Assembly: GCA_031279635.1 (NCBI GenBank)
Contig: JAITIC010000094.1
Location: 1-35,228, forward strand
Length of the DNA stretch: 35,228 bases
Direction of reading: 5' to 3'
DNA from: Treponema sp.
Lineage (GTDB): Bacteria > Spirochaetota > Spirochaetia > Treponematales > Breznakiellaceae
Shown: positions 1-8,500 of the stretch, one piece after another
How positions within the stretch are numbered: position 1 is the first letter of the stretch
Layout of the letters: every line of letters begins with the position of its first letter
Notes under the pieces: model-generated
Database searches by the model: none
Told to the model about the DNA's origin: nothing
Seen by the model: the letters and a program-made list of their open reading frames with translations, nothing else
Program-made: the position numbers and the translations under genes

Positions 1-132
1 AACTTCAGTTTTGGGAAAGCAACCTTGAAATTCGCAGTTTTGCAAGGCTGAAAGCCTGAAAAACTGCACGGGCCTGTCCTAAAACCGTGCCCCCGGCTAT
101 GCCGGGAACGTGAGCGCACAGTTGGGACAGGC
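1..132 (+). repeat. Modular intergenic hairpin repeat, copy A
   Basis: This is one of four related copies in the window. It starts inside an AACTTCAGTTTT motif, probably cut by the window edge. Module 1 is a hairpin with GCAGTTTT (34-41) pairing AAAACTGC (60-67) and an inner AGGCT/AGCCT stem (45-49/53-57). Module 2 is GCCTGTCC (72-79) pairing GGACAGGC (125-132) around CCCGGC-TAT-GCCGGG (92-106). The same text appears reverse-complemented at 15957-16118 and in part at 12305-12376 and 22433-22482. The ORF-track start at 110 lies inside this element, so that extension is not coding. Bases 133-328 hold only the inverted repeat at 215-255 and nothing else I recognise. Confidence 0.8.
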
Positions 133-214
133 TCATATTATAACCGGATACGTATCCATTCGACACTTGACTATGTTGCGCCTGATGTGTTTAACTCAGG
201 GCAAGTCGCTTAAC

Positions 215-255
215 AGTGTCTGTCCGCAAAGTAACCGACTTTGTGGACAGACACT
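215..255. repeat. Long inverted repeat, 17-bp arms with 7-nt loop
   Basis: AGTGTCTGTCCGCAAAG (215-231) faces CTTTGTGGACAGACACT (239-255) across a 7-base loop. The single mismatch would be a G-U pair in RNA. No T-run follows, so it does not look like a classic terminator. It could be a remnant of two abutted insertion-sequence ends or a small palindromic mobile element; neither can be decided here. Confidence 0.7.
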
Positions 256-328
256 ACCTAATGGGGTAAAGTCCACTATTGCCTGTGGCAGAAAGAATGG
301 TGAAGACTATTTAAAGCCAGGGGAAATG

Positions 329-1129
329 ATGAATCAGGATCAGGTAAAAGAAAAGCTGCTTGCCGTAACGGACGCGCCTATGGAGTTTTCCCTCATTTAT
401 TCGGGGAAAAAAAGCGGCAAGGTAAACGGCCTGTATAAACCGGAGACGCGGGAAATTATTATTCATAACCGCAATTTCGAGGCGGGGGCCGCCGGGGACA
501 ATCTGCTGCTGTACACGGCGATACACGAATACGCGCATCATCTGCACGCCTGTTCCAGGGGCGGCAGGCTTTCAGCCCGCGCCCATACTTCCGAATTCTG
601 GGCGATTTTTCACGCGCTGCTGGAAAAGGCGGAGGCCAAAAAAATCTACCGCGACGTATTCGCCGGCCAGCCGGAGCTTGCTGAGCTTACCGAAACCATA
701 CGGAAAAAATTTCTCCATGGAAACGGCAGTCTGGTAAAAGAAATGGGGAAGTATCTGCTCAAGGCCCACGATCTGTGCGCCGCCATCGGGGTGCGCTTTG
801 AGGATTATGTTGACCGGGTTTTGCGGATTCCCCGCGCGGCGGCCAATGTGGCGATCAGGGCCTTTGAGTACGATTTGAACCCCGAAGTGGGCGCGGACAA
901 TATGCGCTTTCTGGCGGGCCTCCGTGACAGCGATGATCGTAAAGCCGCCGAAACCGCGCTGATCAAGGGCAAAAGCCCCGATACGGTGAAAATGGCGGTG
1001 CGGGGAAAAAACGCGGAAGAAGATCCTGCGCTACGGCTGGAAAAAGAAAAACTCAGACTTGAGCGGACTATCGAGACTCTCAGGAAACGGCTTGAGGAAG
1101 TGAAGAAAGAACTCGCGGAAAACAGGTGA
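329..1129 (+). CDS. SprT-like HExxH zinc-metallopeptidase-fold protein
   Basis: The protein has 266 residues from the ATG at 329, which follows AGGGG at 5-base spacing. The track start at 110 runs through the intergenic repeat and inverted repeat and is rejected. Seen: HEYAH at residues 66-70, followed by a further His in AHTSEFW near residue 86. This is the spacing and context of SprT-type zincins (HExxH plus a downstream H near an aromatic pair). The C-terminal 40 residues are strongly charged and predicted to be coiled coil (LRLEKEKLRLERTIETLRKR). No signal peptide is visible, so it is probably cytoplasmic. thpR starts 12 bases downstream, so the two are likely co-transcribed. Family knowledge: SprT-like proteins are putative metalloproteases, with Spartan in eukaryotes cleaving DNA-protein crosslinks. 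Activity and substrate here are inference. Confidence 0.75.
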   Translation: MNQDQVKEKLLAVTDAPMEFSLIYSGKKSGKVNGLYKPETREIIIHNRNFEAGAAGDNLLLYTAIHEYAHHLHACSRGGRLSARAHTSEFWAIFHALLEKAEAKKIYRDVFAGQPELAELTETIRKKFLHGNGSLVKEMGKYLLKAHDLCAAIGVRFEDYVDRVLRIPRAAANVAIRAFEYDLNPEVGADNMRFLAGLRDSDDRKAAETALIKGKSPDTVKMAVRGKNAEEDPALRLEKEKLRLERTIETLRKRLEEVKKELAENR

Positions 1130-1141
1130 AGTTGAAATACT

Positions 1142-1708
1142 ATGCGGCTCTTCATTGCGGTAAATTTTGATGAAGCAATAAAAAGCCGCCTCGTTCAAAT
1201 TCGGGACCGGATCAGCGCGCAGGCTCTCAGGGGGAATTTTTCCCGGCCTGAAAATCTGCATCTGACGCTTGTATTTTTGGGTGAGACGCCGGCCGGTAAG
1301 GTTCCGGCGATCTGTTCGATAATGACCGATACGCAGCGGACGCTTTTCCTTCACGAATTCACCCTGGACTTTACGCATACCGGCTGTTTCAGGCACAGTA
1401 ACAGGGAACTCTGGTGGATAGCGGCGGAAAAGACCGATCCGGCTCTTGGAGTCCTTGCGGAACTGCGACGCCGGTTAACCGGCGGACTGCTTGCGGAGGG
1501 CATCGCTTTTGACAACCGGCCCTTCAACGCCCACATCACCCTTGGCCGGGAAATTAAACACACGTCTCCAATCGTACTGCCCGGCGAAAAAATAACGGCG
1601 CCCATAAACCGGATATGCTTGATGAAGTCGGAACATATCGGCGGCGTACTGGTTTACACAGAGATTTTTGCGGTGGATTTGAAGCGGGAAGCAATCAATG
1701 TCCCGTAG
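1142..1708 (+). CDS. thpR: RNA 2',3'-cyclic phosphodiesterase (LigT/ThpR, 2H family)
   Basis: This 188-residue protein is normal in length for ThpR. The two catalytic HxTx motifs of the 2H phosphoesterase superfamily are visible: HLTL at residues 40-43 and HITL at residues 131-134. The first is followed by the family-typical VFLGE. The N-terminus MRLFIAVNFDE is also characteristic. Known role of the family: opening of 2',3'-cyclic phosphates on RNA ends to 2'-phosphate, with a reversible 2'-5' RNA ligase activity in vitro. It is cytoplasmic. It follows the SprT-like gene by 12 bases with only a weak ribosome-binding site (GTGAAG), so expression probably depends on that operon. The next gene, efp, has its own promoter. 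Confidence 0.93.
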   Translation: MRLFIAVNFDEAIKSRLVQIRDRISAQALRGNFSRPENLHLTLVFLGETPAGKVPAICSIMTDTQRTLFLHEFTLDFTHTGCFRHSNRELWWIAAEKTDPALGVLAELRRRLTGGLLAEGIAFDNRPFNAHITLGREIKHTSPIVLPGEKITAPINRICLMKSEHIGGVLVYTEIFAVDLKREAINVP

Positions 1709-1721
1709 GGGAGGCGTTTAC

Positions 1722-1750
1722 TTGGCAAAAGCCCGCTAAGTCAGTATATT
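1722..1750 (+). promoter_or_regulatory. Sigma70-like promoter for efp
   Basis: TTGGCA (1722-1727), a 17-base spacer and TATATT (1745-1750). The transcript would start near 1757 and leave a short leader carrying GAGGA before the efp ATG at 1781. Confidence 0.7.
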
Positions 1751-1780
1751 TATACCAGCCAAAACCAAGCGAGGAATATA

Positions 1781-2344
1781 ATGATTCGAGGCGGAGATAT
1801 AGTCAAAGGGACCTGTCTGTTGCAGAAAGGGCAGCCCTACCTGGTGGTGGAGCGGGAATTTCACAATCCCGGAAAAGGAACCGCCATTGCCCGGATAAAA
1901 ATGAAGAGCATCAAGGGCGGCGCGGTGCTGACGCTGACCATTCCCACCCAGCAGGAAGTTGAGGACGCCCAGGTAGATGTACACACCTGCCAGTACCAGT
2001 ACGCCGATCAGGATAGTTATCATTTTATGGACAACGAGTCCTATGAACAGCATGAAGTGCCCATCGCCGAAAACGAGGATAAAAAGTTCTACCTCAAGGA
2101 AGGGGAGCCTTACGAGCTGACCATCTGGGAGGGGAGGGTTATTGATATCAAGATACCCTACAAGGTGGTTTTTACCGTTGCCGAAAGCGAGAATTACGTG
2201 AAAGGCGATACCGTTTCGGGCGCGACCAAGCCGGTTACCACCGAAACGGGCCTGACCGTGCGGGTACCGCTGTTTATCAAACAGGGTGAAAAGATACTCG
2301 TGAACACTGAAACCAACGAATACGTGGAGCGGGTGAATTCTTAA
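1781..2344 (+). CDS. efp: Translation elongation factor P
   Basis: This 187-residue protein is the standard EF-P size. The three-domain pattern is visible: the KOW-like N-domain (MIRGGDIVKG onward), the OB domain (KFYLKEGEPYELTIWEG) and the C-terminal OB domain ending in GEKILVNTETNEYVERV. The tip loop reads NPGKGTA with Lys32, equivalent to the Lys34 that is beta-lysylated or otherwise modified in other bacteria. No modification enzyme (EpmA, EarP, YmfI type) is in the window. Family role: it enters the ribosomal E site and relieves stalling at polyproline. The start is supported by GAGGA upstream and by the dedicated promoter at 1722-1750. Notably, the PPDK tail encoded nearby is Pro-rich but lacks consecutive prolines. 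Confidence 0.97.
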   Translation: MIRGGDIVKGTCLLQKGQPYLVVEREFHNPGKGTAIARIKMKSIKGGAVLTLTIPTQQEVEDAQVDVHTCQYQYADQDSYHFMDNESYEQHEVPIAENEDKKFYLKEGEPYELTIWEGRVIDIKIPYKVVFTVAESENYVKGDTVSGATKPVTTETGLTVRVPLFIKQGEKILVNTETNEYVERVNS

Positions 2345-2382
2345 ATGAGGCTCCCCACCGCGGTCCCGGCGGGAAAGTTACA

Positions 2383-3804
2383 TTGCCGAAAATCAGTTAT
2401 ATAACCAAAGAAGTTCCCTTTACATTCAGGGGAAGGGATTTTCGCTTTGCCCTTTCCCAGGGGCTGTTCAGTTCCGCGGATATTGATTCCGGCACGCGGC
2501 TTTTGTTGAAGGTTTTCTCCCGCGTGCTGGATGAGGACATGGCGTCGGGAAAACAGGCGCCCTGTTATGTGCTTGACTCCGGCTGCGGCGTCGGCGTTAT
2601 AGGGATATGCGCCGCCGCCGCGATTATGGCCGCGCGTCAGGCAGGCGGCGCGCTGCTGGTCCGCTCGCAGGATCGGGACGAACTGGCGTGCCTTTTAACG
2701 ATGTACAACGCCGAAAAAAACGGCATTCCGCCTTCGTTCCTGCAGGCCCGCACCGGGCCGCTTCTTGCCGGGGAAGATAACGCCCGCTGGGATCTCATTC
2801 TGAGCAATATTCCCGCCAAGGCGGGAGAACCGGTACTGAAAGATTTTGTCCGCCGCTCAGCGGGTCTGCTCAGGCCCGGCGGCAGGGTCATTATGGTGGC
2901 GGTATATACCCTGGCGGATTTTTTCCGGGAAGAGATAAGGAGCGCGGGACTGGAACTGCTGCGGGAAGAAAAAAGCGCCCGGAAACAGGACGCAAGGCGC
3001 GGGGCCTTTTCCGGCGCAAAAGGCGGCGCGCCTGCCCAGGTCAATGTTCCGGTGAGCGGAAACTCCGCGGACGATTCCGGGTACAGTGTGTTTGTGTTCG
3101 GCGGGAAAAGCGCGGCGGATACGGCGCTCAGGGCCGGGCCGGGCTTTCTCGTACGTTATCCCTTTTATGTAAGATGTTCCTCCGATTACCAACTTGAAGA
3201 CATTCCCCTGCACCTTGAAACGGTCCACGGCGCTTCCGGTTTTGACGATCCCGGCGGCGCGGTTCGAGCGGCGGCGAAACTGATACGCCGCTTCGGGCCG
3301 GAAAAACTATTCCCGGACGGCGCGCCGGCGCTTATCCACGAACCGGGGCAGGGTTTTTTCCCCCAATGGCTGCTTGAATTTTCGCGCCGCGGGGCTCACC
3401 TGAAAGCGCCCCCGCTTGTCCTGTCAGGCAGGAACATACTTGCCCTGGAAGCGGCCCGGCACAATACCGCGGCAGCGGCAGTCGATGCCGCGCTTACGGT
3501 TGTACCCGCCGTGGACCTGGCCCTGGGCGCGGAGGTCCTGCTTGCGGCCGCCGGAGGGCCGTATCGTTTTATAGCCGCCTTCCCCGAACTGTTGGCCCAA
3601 AGCGCGGTCCCCAAAGAGACAGACCAGCTTGCCTCCCTCTGGGATGCTCTCGCGTCCCTTTTGACCGGCGGCTGCGTGTTCGTCGCCGCCTTTAGCTCGA
3701 CGGAGGCGGAGCGCTTCGACCGGAAAAAACCGGCCGGTTTCACGCGGCTGGGTGACATAAAACGAAAAGGCTTCCGCGCCCTGGCCTATGAGCGGCGGCG
3801 TTAA
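2383..3804 (+). CDS. RsmC-like class I SAM-dependent methyltransferase, with a second degenerate methyltransferase-like half
   Basis: The protein has 473 residues from a TTG start at 2383, preceded by GGGAAAG; no ATG fits. The N-terminal half carries the 'small methyltransferase' signature: RFALSQGLFSSADIDSGTRL, then motif I VLDSGCGVGVIG at 63-74. The motif IV segment is DLILSNIPAKAG, where RsmC/RlmG enzymes usually show NPPF. Family knowledge: such enzymes methylate guanine N2 in rRNA; the exact target here is unknown. The C-terminal half (about 255-473) again looks Rossmann-like (LIHEPGQGFFPQWL, then LSGRNILALEAARHN) but lacks a clean GxGxG, suggesting a degenerate second domain. It follows efp by 38 bases and shares its stop region (TTAA, 3801-3804) with the convergent radical-SAM gene. 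Confidence 0.75.
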   Translation: MPKISYITKEVPFTFRGRDFRFALSQGLFSSADIDSGTRLLLKVFSRVLDEDMASGKQAPCYVLDSGCGVGVIGICAAAAIMAARQAGGALLVRSQDRDELACLLTMYNAEKNGIPPSFLQARTGPLLAGEDNARWDLILSNIPAKAGEPVLKDFVRRSAGLLRPGGRVIMVAVYTLADFFREEIRSAGLELLREEKSARKQDARRGAFSGAKGGAPAQVNVPVSGNSADDSGYSVFVFGGKSAADTALRAGPGFLVRYPFYVRCSSDYQLEDIPLHLETVHGASGFDDPGGAVRAAAKLIRRFGPEKLFPDGAPALIHEPGQGFFPQWLLEFSRRGAHLKAPPLVLSGRNILALEAARHNTAAAAVDAALTVVPAVDLALGAEVLLAAAGGPYRFIAAFPELLAQSAVPKETDQLASLWDALASLLTGGCVFVAAFSSTEAERFDRKKPAGFTRLGDIKRKGFRALAYERRR

Positions 3805-5084
3805 AATTCAAACAATGGGAGCTGCATCCCCGCGCCGTCAATATCCGAGAGAATGCGGCGAATCCGGCGCGGGTCATCGGGCCGCTCGATAAAGGAGCCG
3901 CCGCAGGTGATGAAGTAGCGGGCGCGTTTGAGTACCGCCCCCATGCGGCGGAGGCCGTCGAAACTGAGGCTGCGGGAGCGGCGGGTTTCAAGGACGCGGC
4001 GGGCGGTTTTCGCGCCGATGCCCGGAACCCGCAGCAGGGTTTCATAATCGGCGCGGTTTATTTCCACCGGGAAAAAATCCAGGTGCCGCAAAGCCCAGGC
4101 GGTTTTGGGATCAATGTGAGAATCCAGAAACGGCTCGTTGTTTTCGAGGATCTCATCCGCGGCAAAATGGTAGAAGCGCAGCAGCCAATCGGCCTGGTAG
4201 AGGCGGTGTTCCCGCACCAGGGGCGGGCCGGGAATGTCCGGCAGCCGGAGATCGCCGGCACTGCCCCGCGCGGAGCCGCCGGGATGGATAAAGGCGGAAT
4301 AATACACCCGCCTGAGGGAAAACTTGCGGTACAGCGCGCTTGAAAGGTTGATGATCTGCCGGTCGTCTTCGGCGCTGGCCCCCACAATAAGTTGGGTACT
4401 CTGCCCCGCCGGGGCAAAGACCGGGGCGGCGCTTTTACCCTGGGGCAAAAACCGCGTTTTCCGCCGGTCTTCCTCAAAAGCGGCGCTCAAGCCCGAAAAA
4501 TCCCCCATCGCCCCCAGAATCACCTGTCCCGATTTTTGGGGGGCCAGCGTTTGCAGGCTCTTGTCCGTTGGAAGCTCGATATTGACGCTGAGCCGGTCCG
4601 CCCAGACGCCGGCCTCGCGGATCGATTTTTCTCCCGCACCGGGAATTATTTTGAGATGAATGTAGCCGCCGTAGCCGGACTCCCTGCGGAGCGTTTTGGC
4701 GGTTTCGATGAGCTTTTCCATTACAATATCGGGGTCTGCGAAAATCCCCGACGACAGAAAAAGCCCTTCGATATAATTGCGCCGGTAGAACTCGCAGGTT
4801 AATTCCACCAGTTCCTGTACGGTAAAGCTGCCCCGCTTAAGATCCGCCGAAGCGCGGTTCACGCAATAGGCGCAGTCGAAACGGCAGGAATTGGAGAACA
4901 GCACCTTGAGCAGGCTTACGCAACGGCCGTCCTCAGTCCAGCTGTGGCAAACCCCGGCGGGTACGCTCGCGCCAAACCCGCACTTGCCCCTGCTGCCTGA
5001 GTCCGCGCCGCTCCCCGAAGAGGCGCAGGACGCGTCATATTTCGCCGCCGCCGCCAAAAGCGAAATTTTCTCTTCCAGGTCCAT
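3801..5084 (-). CDS. Putative DNA modification/repair radical SAM protein with C-terminal helix-hairpin-helix
   Basis: The protein has 427 residues. It has a canonical CX3CX2C iron-sulphur motif (C67, C71, C74 in SNSCRFDCAYCVNR), preceded by AGVCHSWTEDGRCVSLLK. It continues with FYRRNYIEGLFLSSGIF and DRLSVNIELPT. This text matches my memory of the family annotated as putative DNA modification/repair radical SAM (TIGR03916). Near the C-terminus LLRVPGIGAKTARRVLETRR is a helix-hairpin-helix DNA-binding motif. The family is usually encoded next to a uracil-DNA-glycosylase-like partner; none is seen here. The ATG at 5084 is preceded on the minus strand by GAGG and a promoter at 5107-5135. The reaction is unknown; a DNA-linked role is inference from the HhH motif. 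Confidence 0.85.
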   Translation of the reverse strand: MDLEEKISLLAAAAKYDASCASSGSGADSGSRGKCGFGASVPAGVCHSWTEDGRCVSLLKVLFSNSCRFDCAYCVNRASADLKRGSFTVQELVELTCEFYRRNYIEGLFLSSGIFADPDIVMEKLIETAKTLRRESGYGGYIHLKIIPGAGEKSIREAGVWADRLSVNIELPTDKSLQTLAPQKSGQVILGAMGDFSGLSAAFEEDRRKTRFLPQGKSAAPVFAPAGQSTQLIVGASAEDDRQIINLSSALYRKFSLRRVYYSAFIHPGGSARGSAGDLRLPDIPGPPLVREHRLYQADWLLRFYHFAADEILENNEPFLDSHIDPKTAWALRHLDFFPVEINRADYETLLRVPGIGAKTARRVLETRRSRSLSFDGLRRMGAVLKRARYFITCGGSFIERPDDPRRIRRILSDIDGAGMQLPLFEF

Positions 5085-5106
5085 ACCCGCGCCTCACTTC
5101 AAATAT

Positions 5107-5135
5107 ACTATACATAAGTAAAGAAGAAAACGCAA
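5107..5135 (-). promoter_or_regulatory. Sigma70-like promoter for the radical SAM gene
   Basis: On the minus strand TTGCGT (5135-5130), a 17-base spacer and TATAGT (5112-5107) precede the ATG at 5084 by about 22 bases, with GAGG between. Confidence 0.65.
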
Positions 5136-5151
5136 GCGGGTGCGTTGCCCA

Positions 5152-5302
5152 GCAGTTTGCTGCGCTTCGCGCATTATAATCCCCAAAAATCGCCTTCAGG
5201 CGATTTTTTACCCTGCAAACTGCAAGCAGCCCTTTATATTGAGGATTTTTTTGTGTTTTTCCTGAAAGATTGCAAAAAAATCCTCAAGTGCAACAGGCTG
5301 CT
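5152..5302. repeat. Nested palindromic element (four interlocked inverted repeats)
   Basis: This lies in the gene-free stretch 5136-5591. GCAGTTTGC (5152-5160) faces GCAAACTGC (5215-5223) around a 10-bp hairpin AAAAATCGCC/GGCGATTTTT (5185-5208). AGCAGCC (5225-5231) faces GGCTGCT (5296-5302) around a perfect 15-bp inverted repeat TTGAGGATTTTTTTG/CAAAAAAATCCTCAA (5239-5253/5273-5287). The short ORF at 5145-5333 covers the same bases but looks like no protein I know. The element could be a structured RNA, a palindromic mobile element or a terminator cluster. Confidence 0.75.
5185..5209. terminator. Bidirectional intrinsic terminator-like hairpin
   Basis: AAAAATCGCC, a TTCA loop and GGCGATTTTT form a 10-bp stem with a T-run at the 3' side on both strands. 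On the minus strand it lies upstream of the radical-SAM promoter and so could stop read-through from ppdK. Confidence 0.6.
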
Positions 5303-5449
5303 AGCATTCTGTCCAAGACGAATACCAATATAGCAGACAAAAGAGCAAGAACATGATACAGCGGATACATGAAAAGTTTAGCGCCCAACTTAGCGCCGGA
5401 AGACAAAATAATCATGGAAAAATTATTCAAAAGTTTGGTTTAATCCTTT

Positions 5450-5576
5450 GGGGGTTTAATTCCCCGCCCCTTGGGGCGGTTAAAACCTGGGGGTGCGGGG
5501 GATTCATTCCCCCGCATACGCAAATCTTTCAAGGAGAAATCTTCAATACTCCGCCGCTCTGCGGCGGGGATTTTTT
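5450..5576 (+). terminator. Hairpin cluster downstream of ppdK, last one terminator-like on the plus strand
   Basis: Three GC-rich hairpins lie in a row: CCGCCCC/GGGGCGG (5464-5470/5473-5479), TGCGGGGG/CCCCCGCA (5494-5501/5509-5516) and CCGCCGC/GCGGCGG (5551-5557/5561-5567). The last is followed by GGA and six T (5571-5576), the form of an intrinsic terminator for plus-strand transcripts. For ppdK, which is read on the minus strand, the stems come just after the stop codon without a T-run. Bases 5303-5449 show nothing I recognise. Confidence 0.55.
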
Positions 5577-5591
5577 AATACCCGGACGCTG

Positions 5592-8500
5592 TTACTTTGC
5601 GGCGGGCTTCTTTACCGCGGTTTTTTTCGCCGCCGGTTTCTTGGCAGCGGCACTCTTAGCCGCGGTTTTTTTCACGGCAGGTTTTTTTGCCGCGGCAGTT
5701 TTCACGGCGGTTTTTTTCGCCGCCGGTTTTTTGGCAGCGGTACTCTTAGCCGCCGGTTTTTTTACCGCAGGCTTTTTTGCGGCGGCAGTTTTTGCGGCGG
5801 TTTTTTTCGCCGCCGGTTTTTGGGCAACGGCACTCTTAGCCGCCGGTTTTTTTACCGCCGGTTTTTTTGCGCTTGTTGCTGCTGCCATTCTTTTGTCGCT
5901 TCTTACAGGTTTTTTACCGTCTTTCACCTTGACAGCAGCGGGTTTATCGGCTTTTGCCGACTCTTTTCCCTTTATAATCTTTCCGGAATTATTTATAACC
6001 GCCTGTGCGCCGGCAAGTCGCGCCAGTGGTACCCGGAATGGTGAACATGATACATAGCTTAATCCCGCCCTATAACAAAAGTCAATCGTCGCGGGATCTC
6101 CGCCGTGCTCTCCGCATATTCCAATCTTGAGATCCGGTTTAACCTCTCTCCCCGCGCTTATGCCGAAGCGCATCAAGCCCCCGACGCCGTCCTCGTCAAT
6201 TGAATTGAAAGGATCCACATCAAGCACATTTTTCTGCAGATACACCGGAAGGAACGAAGCGATGTCGTCACGGCTGAAGGCGAAAGTCATCTGCGTAAGA
6301 TCGTTGGTGCCGAAGCTGAAGAAGTCCGCATATTTGGCAATGTGGCCGGCGCGTATCGCGGCGCGGGGCACTTCGATCATCGTACCGATCTTCACATCCA
6401 TTTTAATGCCCGCGGCATCGAAAACTTTTGCAATTATTTTTTCGGCGTTGGGCCGCAGGAGCTTTAACTCCCGCGCGGTAACGACAATGGGGATCATGAT
6501 CTCAGGCTGCACGAGGATATTTGCCAAAACACATTCAACTGCGGCTAGGGCGATTGCCTCCACCTGCATATCGTAGATCTCGGGATATGTTACCGCAAGG
6601 CGGCAGCCGCGGTGCCCCAGCATGGGGTTGGCTTCAACAAGCCGGTCGATCTTGGGCTGTAGCGCATCGTGACTCACATTGAGATGGGCGGCAAGCTCGT
6701 CCACTTCTTCTTTCGTGTGGGGAACGAATTCGTGAAGCGGCGGGTCAAGGAGCCTGATGGTAACGGGCCGTCCTTCCATTGCCTTGAATATGCCGAAGAA
6801 ATCTTTCTGCTGGAGGGGCAGTATCTCCTGCAGATGCTTTTCCCGCTCTTCTTTGGTGTCGGCGACGATCATGGCCCGGAAATGGATCAGTTTCTCTTTG
6901 TCAAAGAACATGTGTTCGGTACGGCAGAGGCCCACGCCCTGCGCGCCGAAATCAAAAGCCCGTATGGCGTCTTCCGGCTGATCCGCGTTGGTTCTTACAT
7001 CAAAGCCTTTGATGGGGCCCCGCACGGCGCGGGCGCGTACCTGGTCGCACCACTTGAGGAATATGTTCATGTCTTTGGAGATGTTCGGAATCACCAAAGG
7101 CAGGCGGCCCTCATACACCTCGCCGGTCGAACCGTCAATGGTGAGCCACTCCCCTTCCTGGTAGGTCTTGCCGCCGATAACGGCGGTGTTGTGCTGCACT
7201 GAAACGCCTTTCGCGCCGGCCACGCAGGGGGTTCCCATGCCGCGGGCAACTACTGCCGCGTGGCTGGTCATGCCGCCGGTGGAGGTAAGCACGCCCTGGG
7301 AAACCACCATGCCGCCAATGTCCTCCGGGCTGGTGTCTTTGCGCACCAGCAGCACTTTTTCACCCCTTTCGTGCCATGTTTCGGCGTCTTTGGCGGTAAA
7401 AACGATGCGCCCCGCGGCGGCGCCGGGGGAGGCGTTAAGACCTTCGGTAATGGGTTTTGCTTCCTTGTTGGCCGCCGGATCGATCATCGGGTGGAGCAGC
7501 TGATCCAAATGCGCCGGCGTTACCCGCATAATCGCGGTCTCTTTATCGATCAAGCCCTCGGCAACCATGTCCACCGCGCACTTTATCGCGGCGGTTCCCG
7601 CCCGCTTGCCGTTGCGGGTCTGGAGCAGGAAAAGTTCACCCTGCTGTACGGTGAATTCCATATCCTGCATATCTTTGAAATGTTTTTCCAGCTTGTTTTT
7701 GATGCCCACGAGTTGTTTGTAAATAACCGGATTCCGTTTCGCCAGCGTGGCGATCTTTTCAGGCGTCCTGATACCGGCCACCACGTCCTCACCCTGGGCG
7801 TTCATCAGGTATTCACCGTAAAACTCGTTGATGCCGGTGGAGGGGTCGCGGCTGAAGCACACGCCTGTGCCGGAGTCTTCGCCGAAATTGCCGAACACCA
7901 TAGACTGCACATTCACCGCGGTCCCTTTGAGATTGCGGATGCCGTTGAGCTGCCGGTATTTGATGGCCCGCTCGTTCATCCACGAGCCGAAAACAGCGTT
8001 GACCGCGCCCCAAAGCTGATCCAGCGGGTTCTGGGGAAAGTCCCTGCCGGTGCTTTTCTTAATGATTTTTTTGTATTCGTCAACGAGAGCCTCAAGGTCT
8101 TTGGCGTTAAGCTGTGTGTCAAGCTCGACATTTTTCGATTTTTTAATGCCGCTGATGGCTCCCTCAAACAGCTCGTGTTCCACGCCCATGACCACGTCGC
8201 CGTACATCTGGACGAAACGCCGGTACGCATCCCAGGCGAAACGGGGATTGCCGGTTCTAAGGGAAAGGCCCTGCACTGCCTTGTCGTTCATTCCCAGGTT
8301 GAGAATCGTGTCCATCATGCCGGGCATGGAAACCGCCGCGCCGGAACGAACCGAAACCAGCAGGGGATCGTCGGGATCGCCGAGCTTTTTCCCCATTATC
8401 TTTTCAAGTCTTTTGAGGTTTGCCTCTACTTCCCCTTTAACGCCCGCAGGATATTTTTGCTTGTTCTCATAATATGCGGCGCAGACCACGGTAGAGATCG

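Noticed and set aside
110-328. N-terminal extension of the SprT-like gene
   Set aside because: It lies in repeat copy A and the 215-255 inverted repeat; the ATG at 329 has a proper ribosome-binding site and begins family-like sequence.
5598-5870. CRISPR-like array
   Set aside because: The repeats are 90-bp coding units without spacers and stay in frame with ppdK.
5353-6057. Plus-strand ORF of 234 residues rich in Phe, Ala and Thr
   Set aside because: Its repetitive part is the antisense of the PPDK lysine-rich tail; repeats there come from the coding tandem array on the other strand.
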